Shown here: positions 8,156 to 15,523 of the stretch, piece after piece
Layout: every line of letters starts with the position of its first letter
How positions within the stretch are numbered: the stretch's first letter is position 1
Source of the DNA: Bacteroidota bacterium
GTDB lineage: Bacteria > Bacteroidota > Bacteroidia > Bacteroidales > VadinHA17
Assembly: GCA_015222065.1 (NCBI GenBank)
Contig: JADFUQ010000116.1
Location: 1-17,076, forward strand
Direction: 5' to 3'
Length of the DNA: 17,076 bases
Notes under the pieces: generated by a model
The model's input: the letters and a program-made list of their open reading frames with translations, nothing else
What the model was told of the DNA's origin: nothing
Databases searched by the model: none
Translations under genes and position numbers: made by a program

Positions 8156-9217
8156 CTATTTTATCACCTTTACTTTTGACCGGTTTCTTAGGGTTTCAAA
8201 TCCTTTAGTCACCAGACGATCATTCAGGGAAAGTCCTTTTAAAATTTCAGCTTTTTCCTGGTTTTCAAGTCCGATAGTTATTTCCCGCTGGAAGGCTGTG
8301 CCCTGTTCCACAACAAATACTTTTTTACCGGTTGGACCGGAAAGGATAAGATCTTTTTGAATAACAATAGTGCTGTCCTTGCTCCTGATGATGATATCAG
8401 CATTTACAAACATCCCGGGTTTAAGCAGGAGCGTGGGATTACTTATCAGTATTTTCCCTTTGAAAGTGCGGGTTTCTGTATTTATTGCCGGGGAAAGCTC
8501 ATGGATCTTCCCGCTCAGCGTATCTTCCGGCAGTGTATAATTTGTTATTCTCACCGTCTGACCCGGCTTTACCGTTGACAAATACTTTTCGGGAAGGTTT
8601 GTTTCCATATACATCTTTTTATAATCAAGCAATTCAAGCAGCAACTCCGCGGTATTAATCCGGGTACCCGGTGTGAAATAAGGCAGGTTTACAATTACAC
8701 CGGTAATGGGAGCTTCAATTGTCATTTTATCCAACATCAATTGTGCATTCTTGTAATCATATTTTGCATTGATATAGGAGACTTCGGCATTTCGCATTTC
8801 GCGTAATGTAACACCCCCTTTATCAAAAAGTGACTTTTGTTTTTCATGTTCCTGCTGCGATATTTCAAGGTTTAGCCTTTTTGATTCTATGGCAATATTG
8901 TTTTCATATTCCTTATCATCCAGGTGTATAAGTGTTTGTCCTTTTTTCACTTTATCACCTAATTTAAATGGCTTTCCTGTTGTTGGATTGGTCATCAGTT
9001 TGTAGTTGCCGGTAATCTCTGCTTTCATCTCCGCTTTACTAAGAGCCATTGCTGTACCTGTAGTATTTACATATTCTTCAATTGCTCCGGCTTTTATTTC
9101 CATAACGGATACAGGAATAGCAAGATCTGTTTCGGTATCATCGTCTGGCCTGTTGCAAGAAGTGATAGTTAACAGGCCAAGAATTAAGATAGATAGGTTT
9201 TTAATAAGTTTCATCAT
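8156..9217 (-). CDS. Periplasmic adaptor (membrane fusion) lipoprotein of RND efflux system
   Basis: This is a 353-residue adaptor of the HlyD/AcrA type that would bridge the RND pumps encoded downstream and the outer membrane channel encoded upstream. It starts with a short hydrophobic signal and a lipobox (LTITSC), giving a predicted lipidated Cys21. A beta-barrel/lipoyl half follows (about 37-100, with KVKKGQTLIHLDD near 89-101), then an alpha-helical hairpin (about 104-162), the second lipoyl half (MTIEAPITGVIVNL, about 165-178), a beta-barrel region (about 205-285) and a membrane-proximal domain to the C terminus. Two ATG codons are adjacent (9217 and 9214), so either could be the start. 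It is the only adaptor in the window although two RND genes follow it. A 94-base gap separates it from the outer membrane factor gene, and a 328-base gap from the first RND gene. Confidence 0.93.
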   Translation of the reverse strand: MMKLIKNLSILILGLLTITSCNRPDDDTETDLAIPVSVMEIKAGAIEEYVNTTGTAMALSKAEMKAEITGNYKLMTNPTTGKPFKLGDKVKKGQTLIHLDDKEYENNIAIESKRLNLEISQQEHEKQKSLFDKGGVTLREMRNAEVSYINAKYDYKNAQLMLDKMTIEAPITGVIVNLPYFTPGTRINTAELLLELLDYKKMYMETNLPEKYLSTVKPGQTVRITNYTLPEDTLSGKIHELSPAINTETRTFKGKILISNPTLLLKPGMFVNADIIIRSKDSTIVIQKDLILSGPTGKKVFVVEQGTAFQREITIGLENQEKAEILKGLSLNDRLVTKGFETLRNRSKVKVIK

Positions 9218-9252
9218 TATAGTTTATGGTTAAACAATTTTTTAATTTTTTC

Positions 9253-9270
9253 TTAAACATTTATATTTTA
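9253..9270 (-). repeat. 18-base element upstream of the adaptor gene (copy 2)
   Basis: On the minus strand it reads TAAAATATAAATGTTTAA, 17 of 18 identical to the element before the RND start. It lies in the 94-base gap between the outer membrane factor gene and the adaptor gene. Confidence 0.45.
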
Positions 9271-9311
9271 GCTCTTTGCTCTTTTGCCAACTGCCAATTG
9301 CCAACTGCCGA
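9271..9311. repeat. Tandem 7-base arrays (GCTCTTT and CTGCCAA/TTGCCAA)
   Basis: Two copies of GCTCTTT (9271-9284) are followed by four units TTGCCAA, CTGCCAA, TTGCCAA, CTGCCGA (9284-9311), all with a period of 7. The array ends exactly at the stop codon of the outer membrane factor gene (9312-9314), so it begins immediately after translation ends in the transcript. Confidence 0.8.
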
Positions 9312-10799
9312 CTAATTATCTTTAAACAACTCTTCAGGGACTAAAGGTTCGTTGTTAACAAAATCGTATAGTGTTTGAATTTTTAAATTCAGCAATTCAA
9401 TTTTATAGTTAATAAGGGTTTGGGCATAAGCCATTTTCTTTTCAGACAGTTGCGTTTGATAAAGATTAAGATCCATGCCTGTCAGATCACCGTTCTTGTA
9501 TCGTTCAAGGTTGATCTCGTATGTAAGCTGAGCATTTTTTTCGTTTTGGGTTGCAATTTCAATTTGATTTTGCTGGTTGATCAGGTTTCTGTAAACTTTT
9601 CGGATATCAATAATAATTTGCTTTCTTTCCTCCGACAGATTTAGCTCCTGGGTTTGGATAACTGCCTCCTGGGCTTTTATACGTGCCTTTCGCTCTCCCC
9701 AGTCAAATATTGGTATGTTAAACGAAACAGCTACTCTTGGGTTTTGAGTGGGGTTTTGGTAAATGTCTGTGAAGTTTTCATTATCGCCGGTTAAGCCAAT
9801 AGATAATTCCATGTCTCCCCTGAACTCATTCATTGCCTTAGTTCGGATTAGCTGAAACTGTGAAGTTTGCAGGTCAATTTCACGTTGCCGCAACTCCATT
9901 CTTGAGTTTAGTCCATAATTCACGGCCTTTTCCATATCTACTTCAACCGGTGCAGTAATAATGTCAGCTGCAATGAGTATTTCCTCATACAGGTCCATCC
10001 CCAGGAAGCGGGCAAATTCATCTTTGGCATTTTCAAGGGTTACATCCTGGTTTTGCAGGCTCGATTTTGCCGTAGCCAGGTTTAACTCGGCCTGGTATAT
10101 TTCTTCTCTTGCAGCGAGACCGGCATCCACTTTATTTTTAATTATCGTATAGCTTTCCTCCGTATTTTGCAATTCTTCATTTGCAATGCGCAGACTCATT
10201 TGGGCCATATATACATTATAAAAGAATTGGGTTACATTTTTTTCAAGATTTAGTTTTTGAAGGGTATAGCTTATAGACGCATTTTCATAATCCAACTCAA
10301 TTCCCTTTAGATCCAGTTTTGTTTGGTTGTATGTAAACAGAGGTTGGTTAAGACTCAGGTATAAATAGTTAACAAATGATTTATTATCGGATTGAATATT
10401 CTGAAAATCAGATATACTTTTTTGCCATTCAAGACGATTAACAAGCGATAATGTACCATCAGAGAATGGAATACGCTGGTCAACCCTGAATGTTCCGGAT
10501 GAGTTGAATGTTTCGTTCGTGTACCATTCTGAGAACCGGGTGTCGAACTGCCGGGTATTGCTGTATTCTGCCGGGGTTAGATTGAACTTGAATTGTGATT
10601 TTAAGGAGGCTTTTTGTGCATTCAGCGACTCCCTGTAACGTTGGAGGTTTAGCATAGATCGCTGAATATCAGGACTATTAACACCGGCGATATCAATAGC
10701 TTTATCGAGTGTAATCAAAGTTTGTGCCGGTAGAGTTAATGTTATTAGAGAAAGGGCTAGCATTATTATAAACCGCACTATTTTTTTTTCAAAACACAT
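9312..10799 (-). CDS. TolC-family outer membrane efflux protein
   Basis: This 495-residue protein is a TolC-type outer membrane factor, expected to form a trimeric channel that receives substrate from the RND pump and its adaptor. An N-terminal signal peptide (basic stretch EKKIVR, hydrophobic core to about residue 24, likely cleavage near PAQ 24-26) is followed by two repeated mainly helical halves (about 30-250 and 280-480) rich in Gln, Asn, Leu and Glu, as in the coiled-coil barrel of this family. Typical elements are LDKAIDIAG near the start, a central RMELRQREIDLQTSQ helix and an EINLERYKNGDLTGMDL-type stretch near the end. It starts 10 bases after the permease stop and has a TAG stop. 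No strong Shine-Dalgarno precedes the ATG; a second Met at residue 13 is a less likely start because the basic part of the signal would be lost. Confidence 0.94.
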   Translation of the reverse strand: MCFEKKIVRFIIMLALSLITLTLPAQTLITLDKAIDIAGVNSPDIQRSMLNLQRYRESLNAQKASLKSQFKFNLTPAEYSNTRQFDTRFSEWYTNETFNSSGTFRVDQRIPFSDGTLSLVNRLEWQKSISDFQNIQSDNKSFVNYLYLSLNQPLFTYNQTKLDLKGIELDYENASISYTLQKLNLEKNVTQFFYNVYMAQMSLRIANEELQNTEESYTIIKNKVDAGLAAREEIYQAELNLATAKSSLQNQDVTLENAKDEFARFLGMDLYEEILIAADIITAPVEVDMEKAVNYGLNSRMELRQREIDLQTSQFQLIRTKAMNEFRGDMELSIGLTGDNENFTDIYQNPTQNPRVAVSFNIPIFDWGERKARIKAQEAVIQTQELNLSEERKQIIIDIRKVYRNLINQQNQIEIATQNEKNAQLTYEINLERYKNGDLTGMDLNLYQTQLSEKKMAYAQTLINYKIELLNLKIQTLYDFVNNEPLVPEELFKDN

Positions 10800-10809
10800 A
10801 TCTTATAAT

Positions 10810-13800
10810 TTATTGTTTAACAAATTTTATTGCATCTGCAACTATCACACGACTTTCTGAATTGTTAGTCAGTTCAACAACTGCTGTATCAGGGGAAAAA
10901 TAGTAGGAACCGAGGTGGCTCCAGCCTGTTTGATCGTTATCCAGCGAGAGAAGTGGTTCGTCGGTTCCGTTATTATGATGAATGACAAATTGGTATTCAC
11001 CCTTAGGTTTATCTTTTGACCGTCTCTGTTGTACATTTTCTATATAATAGTAAACATCATAATAAGCGGTTTTATTTATTGGTACTTTCCATATGGCTTT
11101 CCGATCACCTGATCCTGACCTTACATAACTGGCAGAGCGGATATATTTACCATAAAAAGAAGAGTTTGTTGTGGGTGTCCAGTTAATGGGTGCCCTCCAG
11201 CTTCGAAAGCCGGTATAGTCTGCATCTGATTCATCAGGAGGGAATAAAAGCTTAACTAACAAACCTTCACTCTCGGGCTGGATCACAGAAAACTCAGGGT
11301 CTTCATTATCGATAATGATCTCATTTTCCTCCAAAATGCGAACAGGATTATCCGTTAACCTTTCATATTCCACCGATTGTATCTTGAAATTATCTTCCAG
11401 TTTCGGAAAGTTTTTAGTAATTGTAGATGGAATATTTTTGGATGTCAATGTATGGATTGTCATCATTCGGGGATCATTATCGAATAAATAGCTAAGCTCC
11501 TTGGTTTGTCCCTTCTCCAGATAAATCACTTTTTCAACCGTATTATCCTCTTCTCCATTACCATCAGAGAATCTGCCTCTCCCCTGTCTACCTCCCTGGG
11601 AACTCAATCTGAATCGTATCTTTATTATCCCATCAGCGTTTTCTAAATTAGATACTTTAAACTGAACCATACTGAGGATCCGTTCGCCATCCTTCACATT
11701 TTTTCCAATAATCGGACTGAATAAATATCCCGGCATTTGAATACCGCTGAACCAGTTATCCATGTACCGGTCCAGGCTAAGATTAAATTTTTCGTAAAGT
11801 TTTTCATTGAATTCTTCAAAACTAACTTTTCGGTAAAGATTTTCGTTGAAAAAATCATACAGGAACTTATCAAACTCTTCCTGCCCTGCTTTTGTCTTAA
11901 TAATAGAAAACAAGACTTCGCCCTTAAGTTTAATAACATTATCAATAATACTTTTTTGTTCCTTATCCTGCAACAATTCACTGAAGCTCTTGTTCTGGAG
12001 TGCCATATTGGCTCTTTCATCTTCACTAACACCGGTGAACTGTCGCATCCATGTAAAGCGATCATCTGAGTTCGAACTTTGAAGATAAGCCTCTATGATT
12101 CTGTTTATTATTGGCCAGTTTTCTGATTCGATATAGTTTGAGAAGTAATAGAAAGTTGGGAAAATGAAATAGGGATTGAGTGTTTCTTCCGGTTGCCAGG
12201 TGCCCCTGCCACTACCTCTTTGCCAATCAGGTCGCCCCATTTCATTAATAAACAGGTTACAGAAATCGTTCAGGGCACGCACCTGGTATTGTTTATCTGT
12301 AGAACTTTCGTCAGACCACCTCGACCTTCGTTTAAATCTTTTCACCTGTCCTTCAAAGTCAACTTCCCTGGACAGGATACCTTTTTCAGGAAAGAAAATA
12401 ATCTCGGGCTGCACGATCTCGAATCCGCTTGACCAAATATGGTTGTACGAAGCAAACTGAACAGGTGTTTCAACTATATTGAGCCGGGAGAACGGGTAGC
12501 TAAGGTTAATATTTCGTTGGTAGTCCTCAAACCGCTCAACTATTATCGCGGTGATGGTATCTTTTATTTCCGGCAGGGATCCGGAAAAAAAGTCGTGGCC
12601 TGTTTTATAATAAACACTGAATTGAATATTGTTTGTGTCAATAGTTTTTCTTTCATAATGCCCTATGGCAAGCGATATTTGAGGCAGGGGGTGCTCCGGG
12701 GTAAACTTCCACCCCTTTTCTTTCTTTAGTATCTTCCCCTGGGAGATGGGAACAATATTGTAGTTAGTTTGAACATCCATGGTAAATTTCGTGAAATCTC
12801 TGTGTAGCCAATGGGGGTTGGTTGTGCTGTATGTTACACCGCTTCTCGGGTACCAGCCTGTTTCCTGAGTCAGCAATACGTATTCGGAGGTGATAAAACT
12901 GTGTTTTTTGGGAATATTATACATATTAGGTCCGTATTTTGCCTGGCGTGTCTCTTCATCAATATCAAGATAACAGAATGCCTCATTAATATTACCCCTG
13001 TATTTAATGATCAGTTGGAATGTGTCGGCAGGATAAATTTCCCGGCCGGGCCGTATGATTATTAGATGCTGTTTTCGTAAATATTCAAGCGGACCTGCAC
13101 CGGAGCGAATTGATTCAACTTCAAGCCCCGGGTTCAGGTTCAGAATAATTTCGTCTGCAGATGAGTTATTGTTGTTTTGAAGCGTGATTTTTGAATCCAC
13201 TTCAATAGTTTGGCCGGTATGCTGCAAAGAAATATTATGACGTGTGATATCAAAAAACGGCTGTGAAGCATACTGGTTGTTGAGAGAGATGATTGACTCA
13301 CGGGTTAGTTGGTCGCGCTTAAATCTTTGTATATGGCTGTTCATGAGTCCGATACTGAATCCAACAGCCAATATGCCAAAAATTAGAGATATGTAATTCA
13401 TACCCTTCGATTGGGGTAATCTTTTTAGCAGGAAAACAGTTAGAGAAATAAATCCGAGACCAAGAAAAAAATAGATGCCCCGGTGAACTAAAATTTCATT
13501 CAAATTGCTAAAGCCCACAAATTCCGATTTCATCAGGGGGATATTGAAAGCCATGTAATCAAAAAGATAATATATTTTGGTTTTCAGGTAAAAAAGTGTG
13601 AGGGCAATATAGCCAAGAAGCAGGATAAATGTAATGGCCTGGTTCCTGATAATGCTCATCAGCAGGAAAGATGCTCCTAAAATAAACATAAGGGTGGGAA
13701 GGCTGATCAGCAGGAAGTAGTAAATGTACGCCATAAAGTCGGTTTCATGGCCCTGAGCAGCCATATTAAAGATCAGTGCAATCAGCAGAACAGCAAAATT

Positions 13801-14163
13801 GATAGCAAAGAAAACAGCTAAATTTCCCAGGGTTTTCCCAATAACATAATCCCCGTTAGTCATCGATCGCATATAAATTACTTCGGTGGTGTCCAGTTTT
13901 TTATCCCGTTTAAGAAAATCGGAAGCAAGAAAGACGGCGATTATTGCCTGTGCCACATTTAAAATTAACAGATTGGCATATGGTATGCCTGACGGGATAG
14001 CACGAAAATCCCAGGGTGGGTTTTCAATGTTAGTCTGCATCATCAGATTAAAAATAAACAGAATGCCCAGCGATAATATTCCGAAAATGCGAAAAAACCA
14101 ACTCCGAGAGAGCGTTTTAATCTCGTATTTTGCAATGGAACGGATATGGTATATCGAGATCAT
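10810..14163 (-). CDS. ABC-2 type permease with degenerate M1-peptidase-like region and golvesin-like C-terminal domain
   Basis: This 1117-residue protein is the membrane partner of the ATPase encoded just upstream, with which it overlaps by 4 bases (ATGA), implying translational coupling. Residues about 20-275 contain roughly seven hydrophobic segments of the ABC-2 permease kind. Residues about 300-810 resemble the extracytoplasmic M1-aminopeptidase-like (gluzincin fold) part known from Bacteroidota ABC permeases: a beta-rich N-terminal part, then SSGFEIVQPEIIFF (578-591) at the place of the GxMEN motif. No HExxH zinc motif follows in the expected region (about 615-660) or elsewhere, so peptidase activity is unlikely. 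Residues about 1004-1117 look like a golvesin/Xly CBD-like beta domain (YYDVYYYI, YQFVIHH, GWSHLGSYYF, VIVADAIKFV), a fold found on cell-surface proteins and lyases. The presumed role is ATP-driven envelope transport or remodelling with a binding rather than cleaving exterior; the substrate is unknown. Confidence 0.88.
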   Translation of the reverse strand: MISIYHIRSIAKYEIKTLSRSWFFRIFGILSLGILFIFNLMMQTNIENPPWDFRAIPSGIPYANLLILNVAQAIIAVFLASDFLKRDKKLDTTEVIYMRSMTNGDYVIGKTLGNLAVFFAINFAVLLIALIFNMAAQGHETDFMAYIYYFLLISLPTLMFILGASFLLMSIIRNQAITFILLLGYIALTLFYLKTKIYYLFDYMAFNIPLMKSEFVGFSNLNEILVHRGIYFFLGLGFISLTVFLLKRLPQSKGMNYISLIFGILAVGFSIGLMNSHIQRFKRDQLTRESIISLNNQYASQPFFDITRHNISLQHTGQTIEVDSKITLQNNNNSSADEIILNLNPGLEVESIRSGAGPLEYLRKQHLIIIRPGREIYPADTFQLIIKYRGNINEAFCYLDIDEETRQAKYGPNMYNIPKKHSFITSEYVLLTQETGWYPRSGVTYSTTNPHWLHRDFTKFTMDVQTNYNIVPISQGKILKKEKGWKFTPEHPLPQISLAIGHYERKTIDTNNIQFSVYYKTGHDFFSGSLPEIKDTITAIIVERFEDYQRNINLSYPFSRLNIVETPVQFASYNHIWSSGFEIVQPEIIFFPEKGILSREVDFEGQVKRFKRRSRWSDESSTDKQYQVRALNDFCNLFINEMGRPDWQRGSGRGTWQPEETLNPYFIFPTFYYFSNYIESENWPIINRIIEAYLQSSNSDDRFTWMRQFTGVSEDERANMALQNKSFSELLQDKEQKSIIDNVIKLKGEVLFSIIKTKAGQEEFDKFLYDFFNENLYRKVSFEEFNEKLYEKFNLSLDRYMDNWFSGIQMPGYLFSPIIGKNVKDGERILSMVQFKVSNLENADGIIKIRFRLSSQGGRQGRGRFSDGNGEEDNTVEKVIYLEKGQTKELSYLFDNDPRMMTIHTLTSKNIPSTITKNFPKLEDNFKIQSVEYERLTDNPVRILEENEIIIDNEDPEFSVIQPESEGLLVKLLFPPDESDADYTGFRSWRAPINWTPTTNSSFYGKYIRSASYVRSGSGDRKAIWKVPINKTAYYDVYYYIENVQQRRSKDKPKGEYQFVIHHNNGTDEPLLSLDNDQTGWSHLGSYYFSPDTAVVELTNNSESRVIVADAIKFVKQ

Positions 14164-15062
14164 AAGGCTTGTATTGTTTCCCTGGTTTCCAGTTTGTTTT
14201 CCATATAATAAATGTAAGCATGCTCCAGGTTAGGATCGATTTTCTTTGCCTTGAAGCCGTTTAGTTTGTCGGCAACAACCTGTATTTCCCAACCACCTTC
14301 AACAGGTACACTGGAAACGACAGGGTATCTTTTATTCAGCTCCAGGTAGTCTTTTTCATTTGCCTGCACAAGCCAGACATGCCCTTTGGTTTGTTGGATA
14401 AGACTATCGGGTGGGCCTGAAAAAACCAACTCACCCCGGTTGAGCAAAGCCATTTGATTACAGGTGCTTGAAATATCCCCGACAATGTGCGTGGAAAGGA
14501 TGATAATTATATCTTTCGTGCTCATTGTAGAAAGCAGGTTTCTGAATCGTATCCTTTCCTCGGGATCGAGACCTGTAGTGGGTTCATCAATAATTATGAT
14601 TTTCGGTTCATTTATTAGTGCCTGTGCAATACCCAGCCGCCTTTTCATTCCACCCGACAGTTTGCTTGCTTTACGGTCTCTTGCTTCAAACAGACCCACC
14701 TCTTCAAGCATTTTTTCAACGGCAATGTTCCGATCGCGGCGGTTTTTCATGCCGGATAAGCGGGCAGCATAATCAAGGAATTCAGATGTGCGTAATTTTG
14801 AAAAAAAGCGAAAATCCTGTGGAAGATAACCCATCATCGCCCGGATCTCTTTGCGGTTTTTTATCAAGTCCAGTTGATTTACTTTTGCCTGCCCTGTGCT
14901 TGGTTTCATCAGTGTAACCAAAATTCTCATAAGGGTTGATTTACCGGCGCCGTTCGGACCAAGTAATCCAAACATTCCGTTCTCAATGATCAGGTTAACC
15001 TCTTTCAGGGCATGGTTCCCGTTTCGGTAGGTCTTACCCAGATTTTCAATTGTTATTTCCAC
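14160..15062 (-). CDS. ABC transporter ATP-binding protein
   Basis: This 300-residue cytoplasmic ATPase would drive the ABC-2 permease that overlaps its end by 4 bases. All catalytic motifs are intact: A-loop region Y12, Walker A GPNGAGKST 35-43, Q-loop Q82, signature LSGGMKRR 135-142, Walker B IIIIDE with D159/E160, D-loop GLDP and H-loop H192. A C-terminal extension of about 80 residues follows the NBD core. The start codon is GTG (15062-15060); translation from it gives the ordinary beginning of an ABC domain (EITIENLGKTY), so no upstream start is needed, and no Shine-Dalgarno is evident. It is the first gene of the cluster and follows a 461-base spacer. Its sequence around the D-loop (GLDPEERIRFRNLL) and H-loop (STHIVGDISSTCN) closely matches the ABC domain fused to the RND protein at the other end of the cluster, which suggests paralogy within the locus. 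Confidence 0.96.
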   Translation of the reverse strand: MEITIENLGKTYRNGNHALKEVNLIIENGMFGLLGPNGAGKSTLMRILVTLMKPSTGQAKVNQLDLIKNRKEIRAMMGYLPQDFRFFSKLRTSEFLDYAARLSGMKNRRDRNIAVEKMLEEVGLFEARDRKASKLSGGMKRRLGIAQALINEPKIIIIDEPTTGLDPEERIRFRNLLSTMSTKDIIIILSTHIVGDISSTCNQMALLNRGELVFSGPPDSLIQQTKGHVWLVQANEKDYLELNKRYPVVSSVPVEGGWEIQVVADKLNGFKAKKIDPNLEHAYIYYMENKLETRETIQAL

Positions 15063-15148
15063 AGGAAATTAGGGTTTGGAGTATCATTTATTATTAGACG
15101 AGTTATTTCAATAAAAATTTCATTAAAATAACAATATTTGTAACTAAT

Positions 15149-15176
15149 CAGTCCACAGTCTACAGTCTACAGTCAG
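15149..15176. repeat. Tandem 7-base array (CAGTCTA)
   Basis: Four units with a period of 7: CAGTCCA, CAGTCTA, CAGTCTA, CAGTCAG. The array lies about 90 bases upstream of the ABC ATPase start. It is followed by AATTGGCAGTT, which recalls the TTGCCAA/CTGCCAA array at 9284-9311 on the other strand. Confidence 0.8.
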
Positions 15177-15235
15177 CAATTGGCAGTTAACATAAAAATA
15201 CAAAGTATAATGAGATTAGCCATTTTAGCCCCTTC

Positions 15236-15272
15236 TTCATTTAATCATTCAATCATTTTAGTCATTCTAACC
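15236..15272. repeat. Imperfect TCATT-word repeat
   Basis: Four TCATT words begin at 15237, 15245, 15253 and 15262, giving spacings of 8, 8 and 9 bases. It looks like the other spacer arrays but its period is slightly longer. Confidence 0.5.
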
Positions 15273-15390
15273 TTAATACACTGAATAGTTGACAATATTT
15301 TAGTAATAGTTAAAATTTCTCAGAGTTTGCCATTCGTTAAAGACGCTTAATTGAAAATATTGCTGCTTTTTTTTTTCTGGTATTTTATAA

Positions 15391-15460
15391 TTCTACATTC
15401 ATCATTTTACATTCATTATTATCTTCTTCTTACTTCTTACTTTCTACTACTTACTTTTCT
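15391..15460. repeat. Ten-unit degenerate 7-base array (TTCATTA/CTTCTTA words)
   Basis: The 70 bases divide into ten consecutive 7-base units, starting TTCTACA, TTCATCA, TTTTACA, TTCATTA and passing into CTTCTTA, CTTCTTA, CTTTCTA, CTACTTA. The plus strand is almost entirely T, C and A. The short open frame crossing it encodes only low-complexity Tyr/Leu/Phe residues and is not a gene. Confidence 0.7.
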
Positions 15461-15523
15461 TTTAAGGTGGAACGTCACACTAAACAGGAATACTGTTCCC
15501 CTGCGAAACAAACCTGTTCCCTG

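Larger units (their letters stand above)
15063..15523. other. 461-base spacer upstream of the ABC-RND cluster
   Basis: No convincing gene is present. The spacer must hold the main promoter of the ABC-RND cluster and the 3' end of the PLP enzyme transcript, but I could not find a clear TAnnTTTG box or a strong terminator. It holds three short repeat zones (15149-15176, 15236-15272, 15391-15460). A small perfect inverted repeat AACAG/CTGTT (15483-15497) near the end of the PLP enzyme gene is too weak to call a terminator. Confidence 0.6.

Noticed and set aside
13740..13755. HE pair (residues 139-140) in the ABC permease as a zinc motif
   Set aside because: It lies between membrane segments, reads HETDF rather than HExxH, and is far from the peptidase-like region.
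15063..15350. Promoter for the ABC-RND cluster
   Set aside because: The closest match (TATACTTTG on the minus strand near 15201-15209) has wrong spacing for TAnnTTTG and no clear upstream box, so no promoter was called.
15483..15497. Inverted repeat AACAG/CTGTT as terminator of the PLP enzyme gene
   Set aside because: The stem is only 5 bp and there is no T run after it on the minus strand.
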